Shown here: piece after piece, positions 34,557 to 42,454 of the stretch
How the letters are laid out: the number at the start of each line of letters is the position of its first letter
Position numbering within the stretch: the first letter of the stretch is position 1
Assembly: GCF_006716785.1 (NCBI RefSeq)
Contig: NZ_VFPQ01000001.1
Location: 1,984,001-2,048,000, forward strand
Source of the DNA: Thermopolyspora flexuosa
GTDB lineage: Bacteria; Actinomycetota; Actinomycetes; Streptosporangiales; Streptosporangiaceae
Direction: 5' to 3'
Length of the DNA stretch: 64,000 nt
The notes under the pieces: generated by a model
Database searches by the model: none
Told to the model about the DNA's origin: nothing
What the model saw: only the letters and a program-made list of their open reading frames with translations
Program-made: the position numbers and the translations under genes

Positions 34557-34587
34557 GAAAACGATTATCGCAACCATAACCATTGTC
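34557..34587 (-). promoter_or_regulatory. Fur/Zur-like operator upstream of metal-chelate uptake operon
   Basis: Reading the gene strand, two related 13-mers, GACAATGGTTATG (34587-34575) and GATAATCGTTTTC (34569-34557), lie 18 bp apart just before the permease start. GATAATCG and the flanking TTTTCA resemble Fur-family boxes (GATAAT-x-ATTATC type). This fits repression by iron or zinc. It does not resemble the DtxR/IdeR consensus. Confidence 0.55.
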
Positions 34588-35137
34588 ATGGCATGACCAA
34601 GGGGAGGGGCATCGGCGGAGATGGCCTTGGCGAGGTGCGGGCGGATGCCGCTCGGCCGGCTCGGCGACATCCGCCGCCGGAACGCGGCCAACGCGGCGTG
34701 GAGCGAGGGACATACGTGCCGCTACCCCAGGAGAGACGCGGCCGATCGCGTGTGCGGGTGGGCGACCCGGTCAACGGGTCGTGCTCGATCCCGCGAGCGC
34801 GACCCACGTGAGCGAGGCGCCGTCAGCCGCACCGAGCCGCATGCCCGTGTGGTCGCCCGGTGCAGGCCGTACGACGGCGAACGAGCCGACCGCGGCGCGG
34901 AGGCGATGGCCGTTTCGGTGCACGGGCCACGCCGGACCTCGGCGTGTCGGTCCGCGATACGGGAGTGCGCCATTCCTGCTCGGCCGCGGCGCACGCGATT
35001 CGTGCTTCGTTTGCCGCGTCACGGAAACCCGTCTGTGACGTAGATAACGCCGGGGCTACCGTGTCCTCCGAATTGCGTTCGGGGCCGCGGGCTGCGGGCG
35101 GCGCCGGACGGCGAGGAACAGGAAGGAAGCAGGCAGG
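34588..35137. other. Region without a supported gene before the SDR gene
   Basis: About 550 bases between divergent genes. Several overlapping open frames exist on both strands, but none has a ribosome binding site, family resemblance or consistent codon pattern. Promoters for the metal operon (left) and SDR gene (right) must lie here. Confidence 0.45.
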
Positions 35138-36076
35138 GTGGAGATATCTCTCGAAGGCAAGGTCGCGCTCGTCACCGGCGTCGGGCCGAACATCGGCAGT
35201 GGCATCGCGCTCGCGCTGGCCAGGTACGGCGCCAAGGTCGCCTGCAACGACATCTCCGAGGACGTCATCAAGGCCTGCATCGCCCGGATCGAGCGGAACG
35301 GCGGCGAGGCGATGCCCGCTCCCGGTGACGTGACCGACGAGGAGGCCGTCAAGGGCTACATCCAGAGCGTGCTCGACAGGTGGGGCCGCCTCGACATCGT
35401 GGTGAACAACGCCGCGCTGCTCGGCGGCCGGGGCGTGCTCGACGAGTCCGCCGAGATGTTCGAGAAGATGGTGAGGGTCTCCGCGCTCGGCACCTTCCTC
35501 AACACCAAGTACGGCGCGCGGGCGATGGCGGAGCGCGGCATCAAGGGCTCCATCATCTGTGTCTCGTCCTCCAACGGCTGGAACGGCTCCGCCGGCGTGA
35601 TCGCCTACGCGTTCCACAAGGGCGGCGTGAACAACTTCGTGCGGGCCGCGGCGATGGACCTCGCCCCCTACGGCATCCGGGTCAACGGCATCACCCCGAC
35701 CGCCCCCACCCCGGACAACCCCGAGCTGATCGCCGAGCTCGCCAAGAAGGGCCTGCCCACCGGCGGCGTGCTCGGCCCCGGCCCGCACCGCGGGCTCGGC
35801 GGCGCGGAGGGCGACGAGCCGTGGCGCCGCCCGAGCCGCTGGACCGGCCAGCGCCCGCCGCTCGTCCCGATGGGCACCACCGGCACCCCGACCGACCTCG
35901 GCCACGCGGTCGCCTGGCTGTGCTCCGACTACGCCCGCCTGATCACCGGCACCGACCTGGTCGTCGACGGCGGCGCCCGGGCCAAGAACTTCGCCTACTT
36001 CCCGGCCGCGCCCGACCAGATCGCCGGCCCGGTCGACCTCATCCCCCTCGACAACACGCCGCCCTACCAGGGCTGA
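35138..36076 (+). CDS. Short-chain dehydrogenase/reductase
   Basis: A 312-residue NAD(P)-dependent oxidoreductase of the classical SDR family. Cofactor motif TGVGPNIGSG near residues 14-23, NNAA at ~93, catalytic Ser in CVSSSNGWN and the YxxxK pair in IAYAFHKGGV, all in order. A ~35-residue insertion rich in Gly/Pro/Arg (LGPGPHRGLGGAEGDEPWRR) sits in the substrate-binding loop between the catalytic tyrosine and the last strand, and a ~25-residue C-terminal extension follows the usual VVDGG end. Both are longer than in FabG-type enzymes, so a bulky or specialised substrate is likely. GTG 35138 lies behind an AGG-rich leader. It appears to be monocistronic with a strong terminator. Confidence 0.87.
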   Translation: MEISLEGKVALVTGVGPNIGSGIALALARYGAKVACNDISEDVIKACIARIERNGGEAMPAPGDVTDEEAVKGYIQSVLDRWGRLDIVVNNAALLGGRGVLDESAEMFEKMVRVSALGTFLNTKYGARAMAERGIKGSIICVSSSNGWNGSAGVIAYAFHKGGVNNFVRAAAMDLAPYGIRVNGITPTAPTPDNPELIAELAKKGLPTGGVLGPGPHRGLGGAEGDEPWRRPSRWTGQRPPLVPMGTTGTPTDLGHAVAWLCSDYARLITGTDLVVDGGARAKNFAYFPAAPDQIAGPVDLIPLDNTPPYQG

Positions 36077-36126
36077 TGCGGACGGCGCGCCGTAGACCCC
36101 CGTACGGCCGCGCCGCCTGAGCCGCG

Positions 36127-36162
36127 CCGTACCGCGGGTCGGGAGCCCGGCCCGCGGTACGG
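36127..36162 (+). terminator. Terminator of the SDR gene
   Basis: A perfect 12-bp stem (CCGTACCGCGGG / CCCGCGGTACGG) around a 12-nt loop, 50 bases after the stop. Confidence 0.6.
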
Positions 36163-36296
36163 CCGGCCGGCGGTCACCGCGGACGTTCCCAGAGAGATCG
36201 CCGTCGGGAACGGCCGCGGCAGAGCCGGCCGCGGGGGCGAATGGGGAGAGCGACCCCGGCCGGGCGGCGGTGGGGCGGGCGGGATGGCGATCGGAG

Positions 36297-36683
36297 CTAT
36301 CTGACGCGGTTCCGGCGGCGGAAGGACAGGTGCGCGAGAACCGTTCCGGTCACCAGCAGGACGCCCATCACCGCGGAGCCGACCAACGCCGCCCAGAACC
36401 GGACGTGTCCGGACGGCGCAAGACCGATCACCACGCCGGCGACGACGAAGGACAGCCCCGCCAGCGCCACCCAGGGTGCCGACTTGCGGTGGACGTACGC
36501 CCAGGCCTTCGGGTCGCGCATGGTCAACGGGGTCCTGATCCCCATCAGTGGATTGGGGCGGAGCTTGCCCAGGGCCCCCAGCGCGCCCGTTGCCATCAGC
36601 AACAGCCCGGCAAGCACAAAGGCCACGGTGACCAAGATGAGTTCGCGCGGCTCGAGAGGCAGCTCTGGTAGCCGGTTGGCCAT
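36297..36683 (-). CDS. SdpI-family membrane protein
   Basis: A 128-residue protein with three predicted membrane helices (LILVTVAFVLAGLLLMATGAL, VALAGLSFVVAGVVIGLA, FWAALVGSAVMGVLLVTGTVL). Between helices one and two is PNPLMGIRTPLTMRDPKAWAYVHR, the SdpI-family signature (GIRTPxTLxxxxAWxxxHR). Bacillus SdpI is an immunity protein against the SdpC toxin and a signalling partner of a repressor, but most homologues have no known job. ATG 36683 follows AAAGGAG perfectly. It is an isolated gene with no neighbouring SdpC-like toxin or SdpR-type regulator visible. Confidence 0.83.
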   Translation of the reverse strand: MANRLPELPLEPRELILVTVAFVLAGLLLMATGALGALGKLRPNPLMGIRTPLTMRDPKAWAYVHRKSAPWVALAGLSFVVAGVVIGLAPSGHVRFWAALVGSAVMGVLLVTGTVLAHLSFRRRNRVR

Positions 36684-36930
36684 TCGGCTCCTTTCTTGGT
36701 ACGGCGCCGCGTTCGCGCGGCCGTACCGGTGTCGCAGGGCGGGGCATTACCGACGGGACGGCACGATGGCCCCCTTTCACATCCTGACCGGCGATATGTG
36801 ATCACGCGATTTCCCGCGGCCCGGAAACGGGATTTCGGCAGGGACCTCTGATCGTGCCGCCGCCCGACCCGCCACTGCGCACACGTGGCCGTGGCGTTGG
36901 GGCCGGAACGGCCTTTGCCCTCGCCGCTCC

Positions 36931-37175
36931 TCAGTGTCCCGCCGCGGGCTCGAGGCCGACCGCGAGCCCGCCGCCGCAGCTCGTCGGGCGTGACGCCGTA
37001 CGTCGCCCGCACCCTGACCCGATCGCCGCCGACCTCGAAGACGCCCTGGTCGGTGTAGACGCGGCTGACGAACGGCATGCCGGCGAGGCCGAAGCCGCCG
37101 ACCAGGATGGTGGAGCCGTCCTCGATCCCCGGCGACCGCCTCGTCGACGCTGTCGACGATCCGCGTGGCCGGCAT
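36931..37175 (-). pseudogene. Collapsed CoA-transferase remnant (subunit A N-terminus joined to subunit B C-terminus)
   Basis: The ATG at 37175 overlaps the thiolase stop and reads MPATRIVDSVDEAVAG, the typical start of a 3-oxoacid CoA-transferase subunit A. A run of four G (37127-37130 on the + strand as CCCC) shifts the frame. One base fewer restores IEDGSTILVGGFGLAGMP, the glycine-rich start of the same subunit. The frame then passes directly into FVSRVYTDQGVFEVGGDRV and YGVTPDELRRR, which is the C-terminal end of subunit B. About 400 residues are missing between. A last frame change would give GLAVGLEPAAGH and a TGA at 36931. So a large in-place deletion plus frameshifts destroyed an A-B gene pair. 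Confidence 0.72.
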
Positions 37176-38362
37176 CACGCGCCCGCCTCGAGGTTCTCGA
37201 GCACCACGGCGAGGCCCTGGCCCACGCCGATGCAGATCGCCGCCACGCCCCAGCGCGCCTTGCGCTCGCGCAGCACCTTGACGAGCGTGCCGACGATCCG
37301 CCCGCCGGACGCGCCCAGCGGGTGGCCGATGGCGATCGCCCCGCCCCGGGTGTTCACGATCTCCGGGTCGACCTTCCAGGCGTCGATGCACACCAGCGAC
37401 TGCACGGCGAACGCCTCGTTGAGCTCGACCGCGCCGACCCGGTCCCAGCCGATCCCGGCCCGGGCGAGGGCCCGGTTGGCCGCCTCGACCGGGGCGTACC
37501 CGAAGTCCTGCGGGTCGAGCGCGAACGCGGCCCGCCCGGCGATCCGCGCCAGCGGGGCGGCGCCGATCACGTCGGCGGCGGCCTCGGAGCCGAGCAGTAC
37601 GGCCGAGGCGCCGTCGCTGAGCGGCGAGGCGTTGCCCGCGGTGATCGTGCCGTCGGGACGGAAGGCGGGCTTGAGCCGGGCGAGCTTCTCCGGCGCGCTG
37701 TCCGGGCGGATGCCCTCGTCGCGTACGAGCTCGGTGCCGTCGACCGGCGCGACCAGGTCGTCGTAGAAGCCGTCCTCCCAGGCCCGGTGGGCGAGGGTGT
37801 GGGAGCGGTGGGCGAACTCGTCCTGCCGCTCGCGCGAGACGCCGAACCGCTCGCGCAGCAGCTCGTTCGCCTCGCCGAGCGAGACCGTCCACTCCTTGGG
37901 CATGCGCGGGTTGACCAGCCGCCAGCCCAGCGCGGTGGAGACGGCGGTGACGTCGGTGGCGGGGAACGGCCGGTCCGGCTTCGGCAGCACCCACGGGGCC
38001 CGGGTCATCGACTCGACGCCGCCGGTGAGCACGACGTCGGCGTCCCCGGCCTCGATCATGCGGGACCCGATGAGCACCGCGTCGAGGCTCGACCCGCACA
38101 GCCGGTTGACCGTGGTGGCGGGCACGCTCGTCGGCAGCCCGGCGAGCAGTACGGCCATGCGGCCGACGTTGCGGTTCTCCTCACCGGCGCCGTTGGTGTT
38201 GCCGAACACGACGTCGTCGATCGCGGCCGGATCGAGGTTCGGGACACGGGCGAGGGTCGCCGACACGACGTGCGCGGCCAGATCGTCCGGGCGGACCCCG
38301 GCGAGCCCGCCCCCGTACTTGCCGAACGGGGTGCGGACGGCGGTGTAGACGAAGGAGCTCAC
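37175..38362 (-). CDS. Acetyl-CoA acyltransferase (thiolase), beta-ketoadipyl-CoA type
   Basis: A 395-residue thiolase. Nucleophilic Cys89 in NRLCGSSLDA, the ELNEAFAVQSL stretch, GGAIAIGHPLGASGGR with the catalytic His, and the second catalytic Cys in AAICIGVGQGLAVVLE are all intact. N-terminal TAVRTPFGKYGGGLAGVRPDDL and length fit the degradative PcaF/FadA-like group that cleaves 3-oxoadipyl-CoA or 3-oxoacyl-CoA. The CoA-transferase that normally precedes this step in the beta-ketoadipate pathway is present only as the remnant immediately downstream, so substrate activation must come from elsewhere. GTG 38362 has TAGCGT seven bases before it, suggesting a leaderless transcript. Confidence 0.9.
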   Translation of the reverse strand: MSSFVYTAVRTPFGKYGGGLAGVRPDDLAAHVVSATLARVPNLDPAAIDDVVFGNTNGAGEENRNVGRMAVLLAGLPTSVPATTVNRLCGSSLDAVLIGSRMIEAGDADVVLTGGVESMTRAPWVLPKPDRPFPATDVTAVSTALGWRLVNPRMPKEWTVSLGEANELLRERFGVSRERQDEFAHRSHTLAHRAWEDGFYDDLVAPVDGTELVRDEGIRPDSAPEKLARLKPAFRPDGTITAGNASPLSDGASAVLLGSEAAADVIGAAPLARIAGRAAFALDPQDFGYAPVEAANRALARAGIGWDRVGAVELNEAFAVQSLVCIDAWKVDPEIVNTRGGAIAIGHPLGASGGRIVGTLVKVLRERKARWGVAAICIGVGQGLAVVLENLEAGA

Positions 38363-38383
38363 ACCTCTGACGCTAGGTGCGCC

Positions 38384-38398
38384 TTCTCGGATTGAGAA
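38384..38398. promoter_or_regulatory. Inverted repeat in thiolase promoter region
   Basis: TTCTC-GGATT-GAGAA lies 22 bases before the thiolase GTG, near the expected -35. On the gene strand, TAGCGT follows as a candidate -10. It may be an operator, but no regulator gene adjoins it. Confidence 0.35.
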
Positions 38399-38421
38399 AT
38401 ATCAATGTCAGACACGATTGT

Positions 38422-38545
38422 TTAGAGGTTCCAGGCGTTGATCGCGGCGATCGTCCGCAGCAGATGGTGAGCTCGGTGCCGGTGAAGTGCTCCGACGCGG
38501 TGGCCAACGCCTCGGCGGGGACACCACCGGCGAGCCCGGCGTCCC
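38422..38545 (-). pseudogene. Carboxymuconolactone decarboxylase/AhpD-family C-terminal fragment
   Basis: The reverse strand reads PAEALATASEHFTGTELT in one frame and, one base shifted, LLRTIAAINAWNL then TAA at 38422. TIAAINAWN is the characteristic end of AhpD/CMD-like proteins (usually LxxxIAxINAWNRxxV). Only the last ~40 residues can be recognised, with a frameshift and no start, so it is debris. Such enzymes also belong to protocatechuate degradation, like the thiolase and CoA-transferase next to it. Confidence 0.45.
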
Positions 38546-38608
38546 GGCCAGCCGCGCTCGCCGTAACGAGGACGCGCCGCGGGCATCGTGCTGCCCCGTA
38601 CGGCCTGC

Positions 38609-39436
38609 CTAGGACGAGGAGACCTGCGCCGGAGAGTGCCCGCCGGACCGCTGCTCTTCGGGGAGGCGCTCCAGCGCGTCGATGCGGGCGTGCAGCCGGG
38701 CGAGCTCCTGGAGGATCGTGTCGAGCTTGTCCTCGGTCCGCTTCTCCTCACGCGAGACGGTCTCGTCATCGAGGGCGTTGACCACGACGGCGATGAACAA
38801 ATTGAGAACAACGTAGCTCGAGGTGAGGATGTAGCCGACGAAGAAGATCCACGCCCACGGCATCTCGCTCATCACCTGGTCGGCGATGTCCGGCCAGGCC
38901 TCGCCGGTCATGATCTGGAACAGCGAGAACAGCGAGGTCGGCAGGTCGGCGAAGTAGTCCGGGGCGATCCTGCCGAACATCTCCGTGGAGATCACGGCCG
39001 AGACGTACATGACGAGCAGGAGCAGGCCGATGATCGAGGCCATGCCCGGTATCGCGGACAGCAGCGCCGACACCACCCGGCGCATGCTCGGCACCGCGGA
39101 GATGAGCCGCAGCGCCCGCAGGATCCGCAGCGTCCGCAGCACCGAGGTCGGGCCGGTCACCGGGACCAGCGCGATGCCCACGATGAGCGCGTCGAACACG
39201 CTCCACGGGTCACGGAAGAACTTCCAGCCGTACGCGTACAGGCGAACGGCGATCTCCACCACGAAGATCGCGAGCGCGATCCGGTCCACCGCGTGCAGGA
39301 ACCCGAGCACCTGCTCGGGAAGCCCGTCGAAGGTCGCCGTGCCGTGCGTGATCGCGTTCAGGGCGATGATCGCGATGATGGTCCGCTGGAAGGGCCGGGC
39401 TTCGATGATGGACCGAAGGCGTTCGCGCCTTGACAA
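38609..39436 (-). CDS. Voltage-gated cation channel of the bacterial NaChBac (BacNav) type
   Basis: A 275-residue single-domain voltage-gated channel that would assemble as a homotetramer. Six helices: S1 IIAIIALNAIT, S2/S3 regions AIFVVEIAVRLYAYG and VFDALIVGIALVP, S4 with regularly spaced arginines (R101, R104, R107, R110 in VLRTLRILRALR), S5 IIGLLLLVMYVSAVI, the pore loop with filter TGEAW (177-181), and S6 SYVVLNLFIAVVVNALDD. A C-terminal Glu/Lys-rich coiled coil (~229-258) follows, as in BacNav channels. NaChBac has TLESW at the filter, and the Gly-for-Leu and Ala-for-Ser changes may alter Na/Ca choice. The TTG start at 39436 has AGGAG seven bases upstream. It stands alone. Confidence 0.88.
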   Translation of the reverse strand: MSRRERLRSIIEARPFQRTIIAIIALNAITHGTATFDGLPEQVLGFLHAVDRIALAIFVVEIAVRLYAYGWKFFRDPWSVFDALIVGIALVPVTGPTSVLRTLRILRALRLISAVPSMRRVVSALLSAIPGMASIIGLLLLVMYVSAVISTEMFGRIAPDYFADLPTSLFSLFQIMTGEAWPDIADQVMSEMPWAWIFFVGYILTSSYVVLNLFIAVVVNALDDETVSREEKRTEDKLDTILQELARLHARIDALERLPEEQRSGGHSPAQVSSS

Positions 39437-40064
39437 GGGGCAGCTCCTGAAGGGTGACGGATGACGGTCGGCGGTGATCGGCGGGTACGTCAGGCGGCGG
39501 CGCCTCTGAGGCGTTCGGCACGCGGGCGTCTCCTGGCCTGATCATCACCAACCAGGGTTCCCGCGGCGAACCGGCGGTAAAGGCTCGGCGGAGCAACGAC
39601 CACGATCACCTCAGGGTGCGGACCCGCGGCTGTCGGAAAGGGTGCTGGGGGGCGACAGCAGCCAAGAGTACTGGTGCCCTTTAGACGGGTTTGCGGCGGC
39701 TCTGCCGGTTCGTTCGTGCCTTGTCACCGGGCAGATCAGCCGGCTCGCGCCCCCGCGGTCCGCGTCCCGACCGCCTGGCTCGCCCGGCAGACCCGCACCG
39801 CCTCGTAACCGCCCGGTCTGTACGGCGGGGCGTGCCGATGTGTGAAGCCCCCGGCGGGGCCGCGTCGACGACGTCGACCTCAGCGCCCCGTCGCAGCCGC
39901 CGACCGTGTCGGCGAGCCCGCCGGGCCCGCAAGGAGCTAACAGTCGCTGACCTATTTGTATAGAGGACCGAAGTCCCACCCGGGCGGCTGTCGGTGGCCG
40001 CGCGGGCATACGGCGAGCCAGGCAGAGGACTACGGCGAGATGCCCTGAGCGCGCGTATCAGTCG
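39437..40064. other. Gene-poor region before the DUF5753 remnant
   Basis: About 630 bases with no supported gene. The last ~60 bases read, in broken frames, like the part of a DUF5753 domain that should precede 40065. The helix-turn-helix that normally comes first was not found. Confidence 0.45.
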
Positions 40065-40509
40065 TTGAAGATATCGTGGGTGCGGGTGGCGGCCCGGCGA
40101 GCCCATCTGACTCGGCAGGAACTTCTGCTTCGCAAGGAGAACCCGCTTCGGTTCTGGACCGTCATCGATGAGGCGGCCCTTCGCCGACAGATCGGCTCCG
40201 TCTCCGTCATGCGGGATCAGTACGCCAAGCTCCTCGACTTCGCGGATCGGGACAACATAACAATTCAGGTCCTGCCGTTCGCGAAGGGCGCTCATCTCGG
40301 TACGCGCGGCAAATCTCGATCATGCAATTCCGTGAACCCGGCGACCCGGAGGTCGTGTACCTCGAAAGCCTGACCGGAAACCTGTACATCGAGCGTGATG
40401 TCGAGATATACCAGTACTCGTTAGCGTTCGACCATGTCCGGCGTTAGCGCTGGACCCCGCCGAGTCCAAGCTGCTGATCGCGAGGTTGGCCGATCAGTTA
40501 TCCGAGTAG
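40065..40509 (+). pseudogene. DUF5753 (XRE regulator effector domain) remnant
   Basis: Frame one reads AARRAHLTRQELLLRKENP then FWTVIDEAALRRQIG, SVMRDQYAKLLDFADRDNIT and IQVLPFAKGAHLG, the DUF5753 domain of actinobacterial XRE regulators. After a frameshift near 40300 it continues as MQFREPGDPEVVYLESLTGN and YSLAFDHVR, and after another near 40440 as ALDPAESKLLIARLADQLSE to the stop at 40507. Stops also break the part upstream. The N-terminal DNA-binding domain is missing. In intact loci such a gene is followed by a DUF397 gene, as here, so the regulator pair decayed together. Confidence 0.8.
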
Positions 40510-40543
40510 CCGCTGACCCTCCGAGAAGCGCGCAGGGGGTGCG

Positions 40544-40764
40544 ATGGACCTGTCCCACGTCACCTGGAAGAAGAGCCGGTAAAGCGGCAATGCGCGGACT
40601 GTGTCGAAGTCGCCGTGGCTCGCGGCACGTGCTCAGATGCCGAGGCGTTGTTCCTAATTCGAGACTCGAAGAGGCTCGAAAGTACGGTCCTCGCGTTCTC
40701 TCCGGGTGAGTGGGACGCCTTCATCGCCGAGATCAAGAGCGGCAAGTTTGATCACATGGGCTGA
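40544..40764 (+). pseudogene. DUF397-domain protein remnant
   Basis: ATG 40544 opens MDLSHVTWKKSR, the standard DUF397 start, then meets TAA at codon 13. A different frame carries the rest: CADCVEVAVARGTCSDAEAL, FLIRDSKRLESTVLAFSPGE and WDAFIAEIKSGKFDHMG to the TGA at 40762. So one frameshift near 40570 broke the gene. DUF397 proteins are small partners of XRE/DUF5753 regulators in sporulating actinomycetes and may act as toxin-like or anti-regulator partners. It lies 35 bp after the DUF5753 remnant. Confidence 0.8.
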
Positions 40765-41048
40765 TCGTCCTGTCCGTGACAGCCGGAGGTGAATCCTTCC
40801 GGCTGCAAAGGTGTGTTCCCACAAGACGGTCGGCCGTGGGCGGATTGCGGATGACAACCCGATTCGTCCGAGTGAAGCAGGAACCGCCTGACCTCTCGGA
40901 GAATCGCACCCGCGAAACGGCCGTGCCACCACCAACATAAATTCATGGGTGAGTTAGGCGATGGATCGGCGACCGGGATGGGACCGGACGTCCAGGCGGC
41001 CACCGACCGAGGAGACATCAGTGGGCATGTACGGCCGCCGACGGGTGC

Positions 41049-41978
41049 TCAGCCGAGGAAGACCTCACGAAGATGCCATTCCAGGAGATCGCGATTCGGG
41101 TAGTCACGCTGATTCTCCGGTAATCCTACCCGTCTTCCTTCGAGGCGATAGAACTCTTCGCCGGTGTCGAACTCCTCACGCAGGCGGTTACTCACTCTGA
41201 TGCGATAGTCGGGATCGATTCCCAGGTAACCGCGATCGAATAGGGTGTGCACGTCCGAGCGCAGGAGTATGCCGTTGTCCAGCCGATGCTGTCCGCCTTC
41301 TGACACCGGCTGGATGTGCGCGGCTTGGAGCGTGGGTCGAATCCGTGAACCGGTGATCGCACACTGATGTCGATAAGCGTTGAGGACGACGGCCTGGAAA
41401 GCGTGTTGGCCGAGGCGCTGCCGGACCGGTCGCGGGCCGCCCAGAGCGGGCCCGTCAAGGTGCCATGTCTCCGTATGGTCTTCCCCGGATGATGTACCGC
41501 CCTCAAGGCGGGAGAGCAGTCCGTGGAAGTAGTCGGCGTTCGTGTCGCTGCTCAGGTCGTACGTCTTGCCTTGGACGATGTTCGGGGCGAAGTTCGGGGG
41601 AGGATCGGCCGGCGGATCGAAGAAGCGGATGTCACGAAGAAGGATGCATCCGATGACCGGATCTTCCCACTGGCTTATCGGTTGCTTCCGGTACCGGCCG
41701 ATCTTCCTCCTCATCTCGTCTTCATCGGCGGCCCCGTTGGCCTCCTGGAAGATGTCCCAGGCCGAAGACAATGGCAATCGCTCGAAGGTCTGGAAGTAAC
41801 CTCCACCGACCACGCGGTTGTGGGGGTGATGGGTCTTGAAGAAGAACGGCTCGCCCGGCTTCAGAGCCCGGAAGTTCTTCTCTTCGTTGGGGCGCCAGAA
41901 GTTCGCTTCGGACAGATATGGACGATCAGCAAGAAAGTGGTACCAATCACCGTCGGTGACGCCCACGTATATCCGCAT
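41049..41978 (-). CDS. HNH endonuclease with N-terminal reader-like domain (possible modification-dependent restriction enzyme)
   Basis: A 309-residue protein. The C-terminal domain is an HNH nuclease: QHAFQAVVLNAYRHQCAITG, then AAHIQPVSEGGQHRLDNGIL with His221 and Asn235, and SDVHTLFDRGYLGI with His244. The N-terminal ~150 residues (MRIYVGVTDGDWYHFLA, EPFFFKTHHPHNRVVGGGYF, WDIFQEANGA) resemble the small EVE/PUA-like domains that read modified bases. Homologues are annotated as putative restriction endonucleases, and several Streptomyces HNH proteins restrict methylated DNA. No methyltransferase is adjacent, which fits a solitary, modification-dependent enzyme. ATG 41978 is chosen at the start of similarity. 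It is the first protein-coding gene of the accessory region leading to the helicase cassette. Confidence 0.77.
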   Translation of the reverse strand: MRIYVGVTDGDWYHFLADRPYLSEANFWRPNEEKNFRALKPGEPFFFKTHHPHNRVVGGGYFQTFERLPLSSAWDIFQEANGAADEDEMRRKIGRYRKQPISQWEDPVIGCILLRDIRFFDPPADPPPNFAPNIVQGKTYDLSSDTNADYFHGLLSRLEGGTSSGEDHTETWHLDGPALGGPRPVRQRLGQHAFQAVVLNAYRHQCAITGSRIRPTLQAAHIQPVSEGGQHRLDNGILLRSDVHTLFDRGYLGIDPDYRIRVSNRLREEFDTGEEFYRLEGRRVGLPENQRDYPNRDLLEWHLREVFLG

Positions 41979-42454
41979 AAATGGGATTATGCACCTACGC
42001 TGTGTCCCAATGATGCGCACCGGGATCCTCGACACTCTCAACCCGCATCGGCTGGAACGGCTGCTGGGGCCTATGCCGTGCCGGGAAACTGTCGAGGGCT
42101 GTGGGAGGACCAACGCCTTGGTGCTCGGCGGCGAGAGGAAGGCGGCCAGGTTCCGCTGCTGCATTTGGGTTCGAAGGTGCTCAGAGGGCTTGGGTCTCCA
42201 TCCCGCGGGCTTTGAGGAGCTGCCGCGCATCCCCAGCGGCGCTTCGGAACGCTCGATTGCCCAGTACGCCGTGTGGAGAGCATTCAGTGACATAGCGGCG
42301 AGCGCGGGGGTGGGCCGCGTCAAAGATGAAGCCCTGTGCCCTTGGGCCGTCGGAGCGGTAGGGACGGTCGAACGGCCGGACCTCGGTCATACCTGCCCGA
42401 ACCTGTGGTCCATGATTGTGACGCAGGATACGGGACGGGAGAAAGAAGGACAGC
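41979..42454. other. Region between divergent HNH and nuclease-fold genes
   Basis: About 480 bases. The reverse frame of the HNH gene stays open upstream for 115 codons, but that stretch lacks HNH-family character. No separate gene is supported. The start of the forward gene has GAGAAAGAAGGA five to sixteen bases ahead. Confidence 0.4.

Noticed and set aside
36596-37078. 160-codon intact gene beginning MPFVSRVYTDQG
   Set aside because: The frame is the tail of the CoA-transferase remnant followed by non-coding sequence up to the SdpI gene. It has no ribosome binding site.
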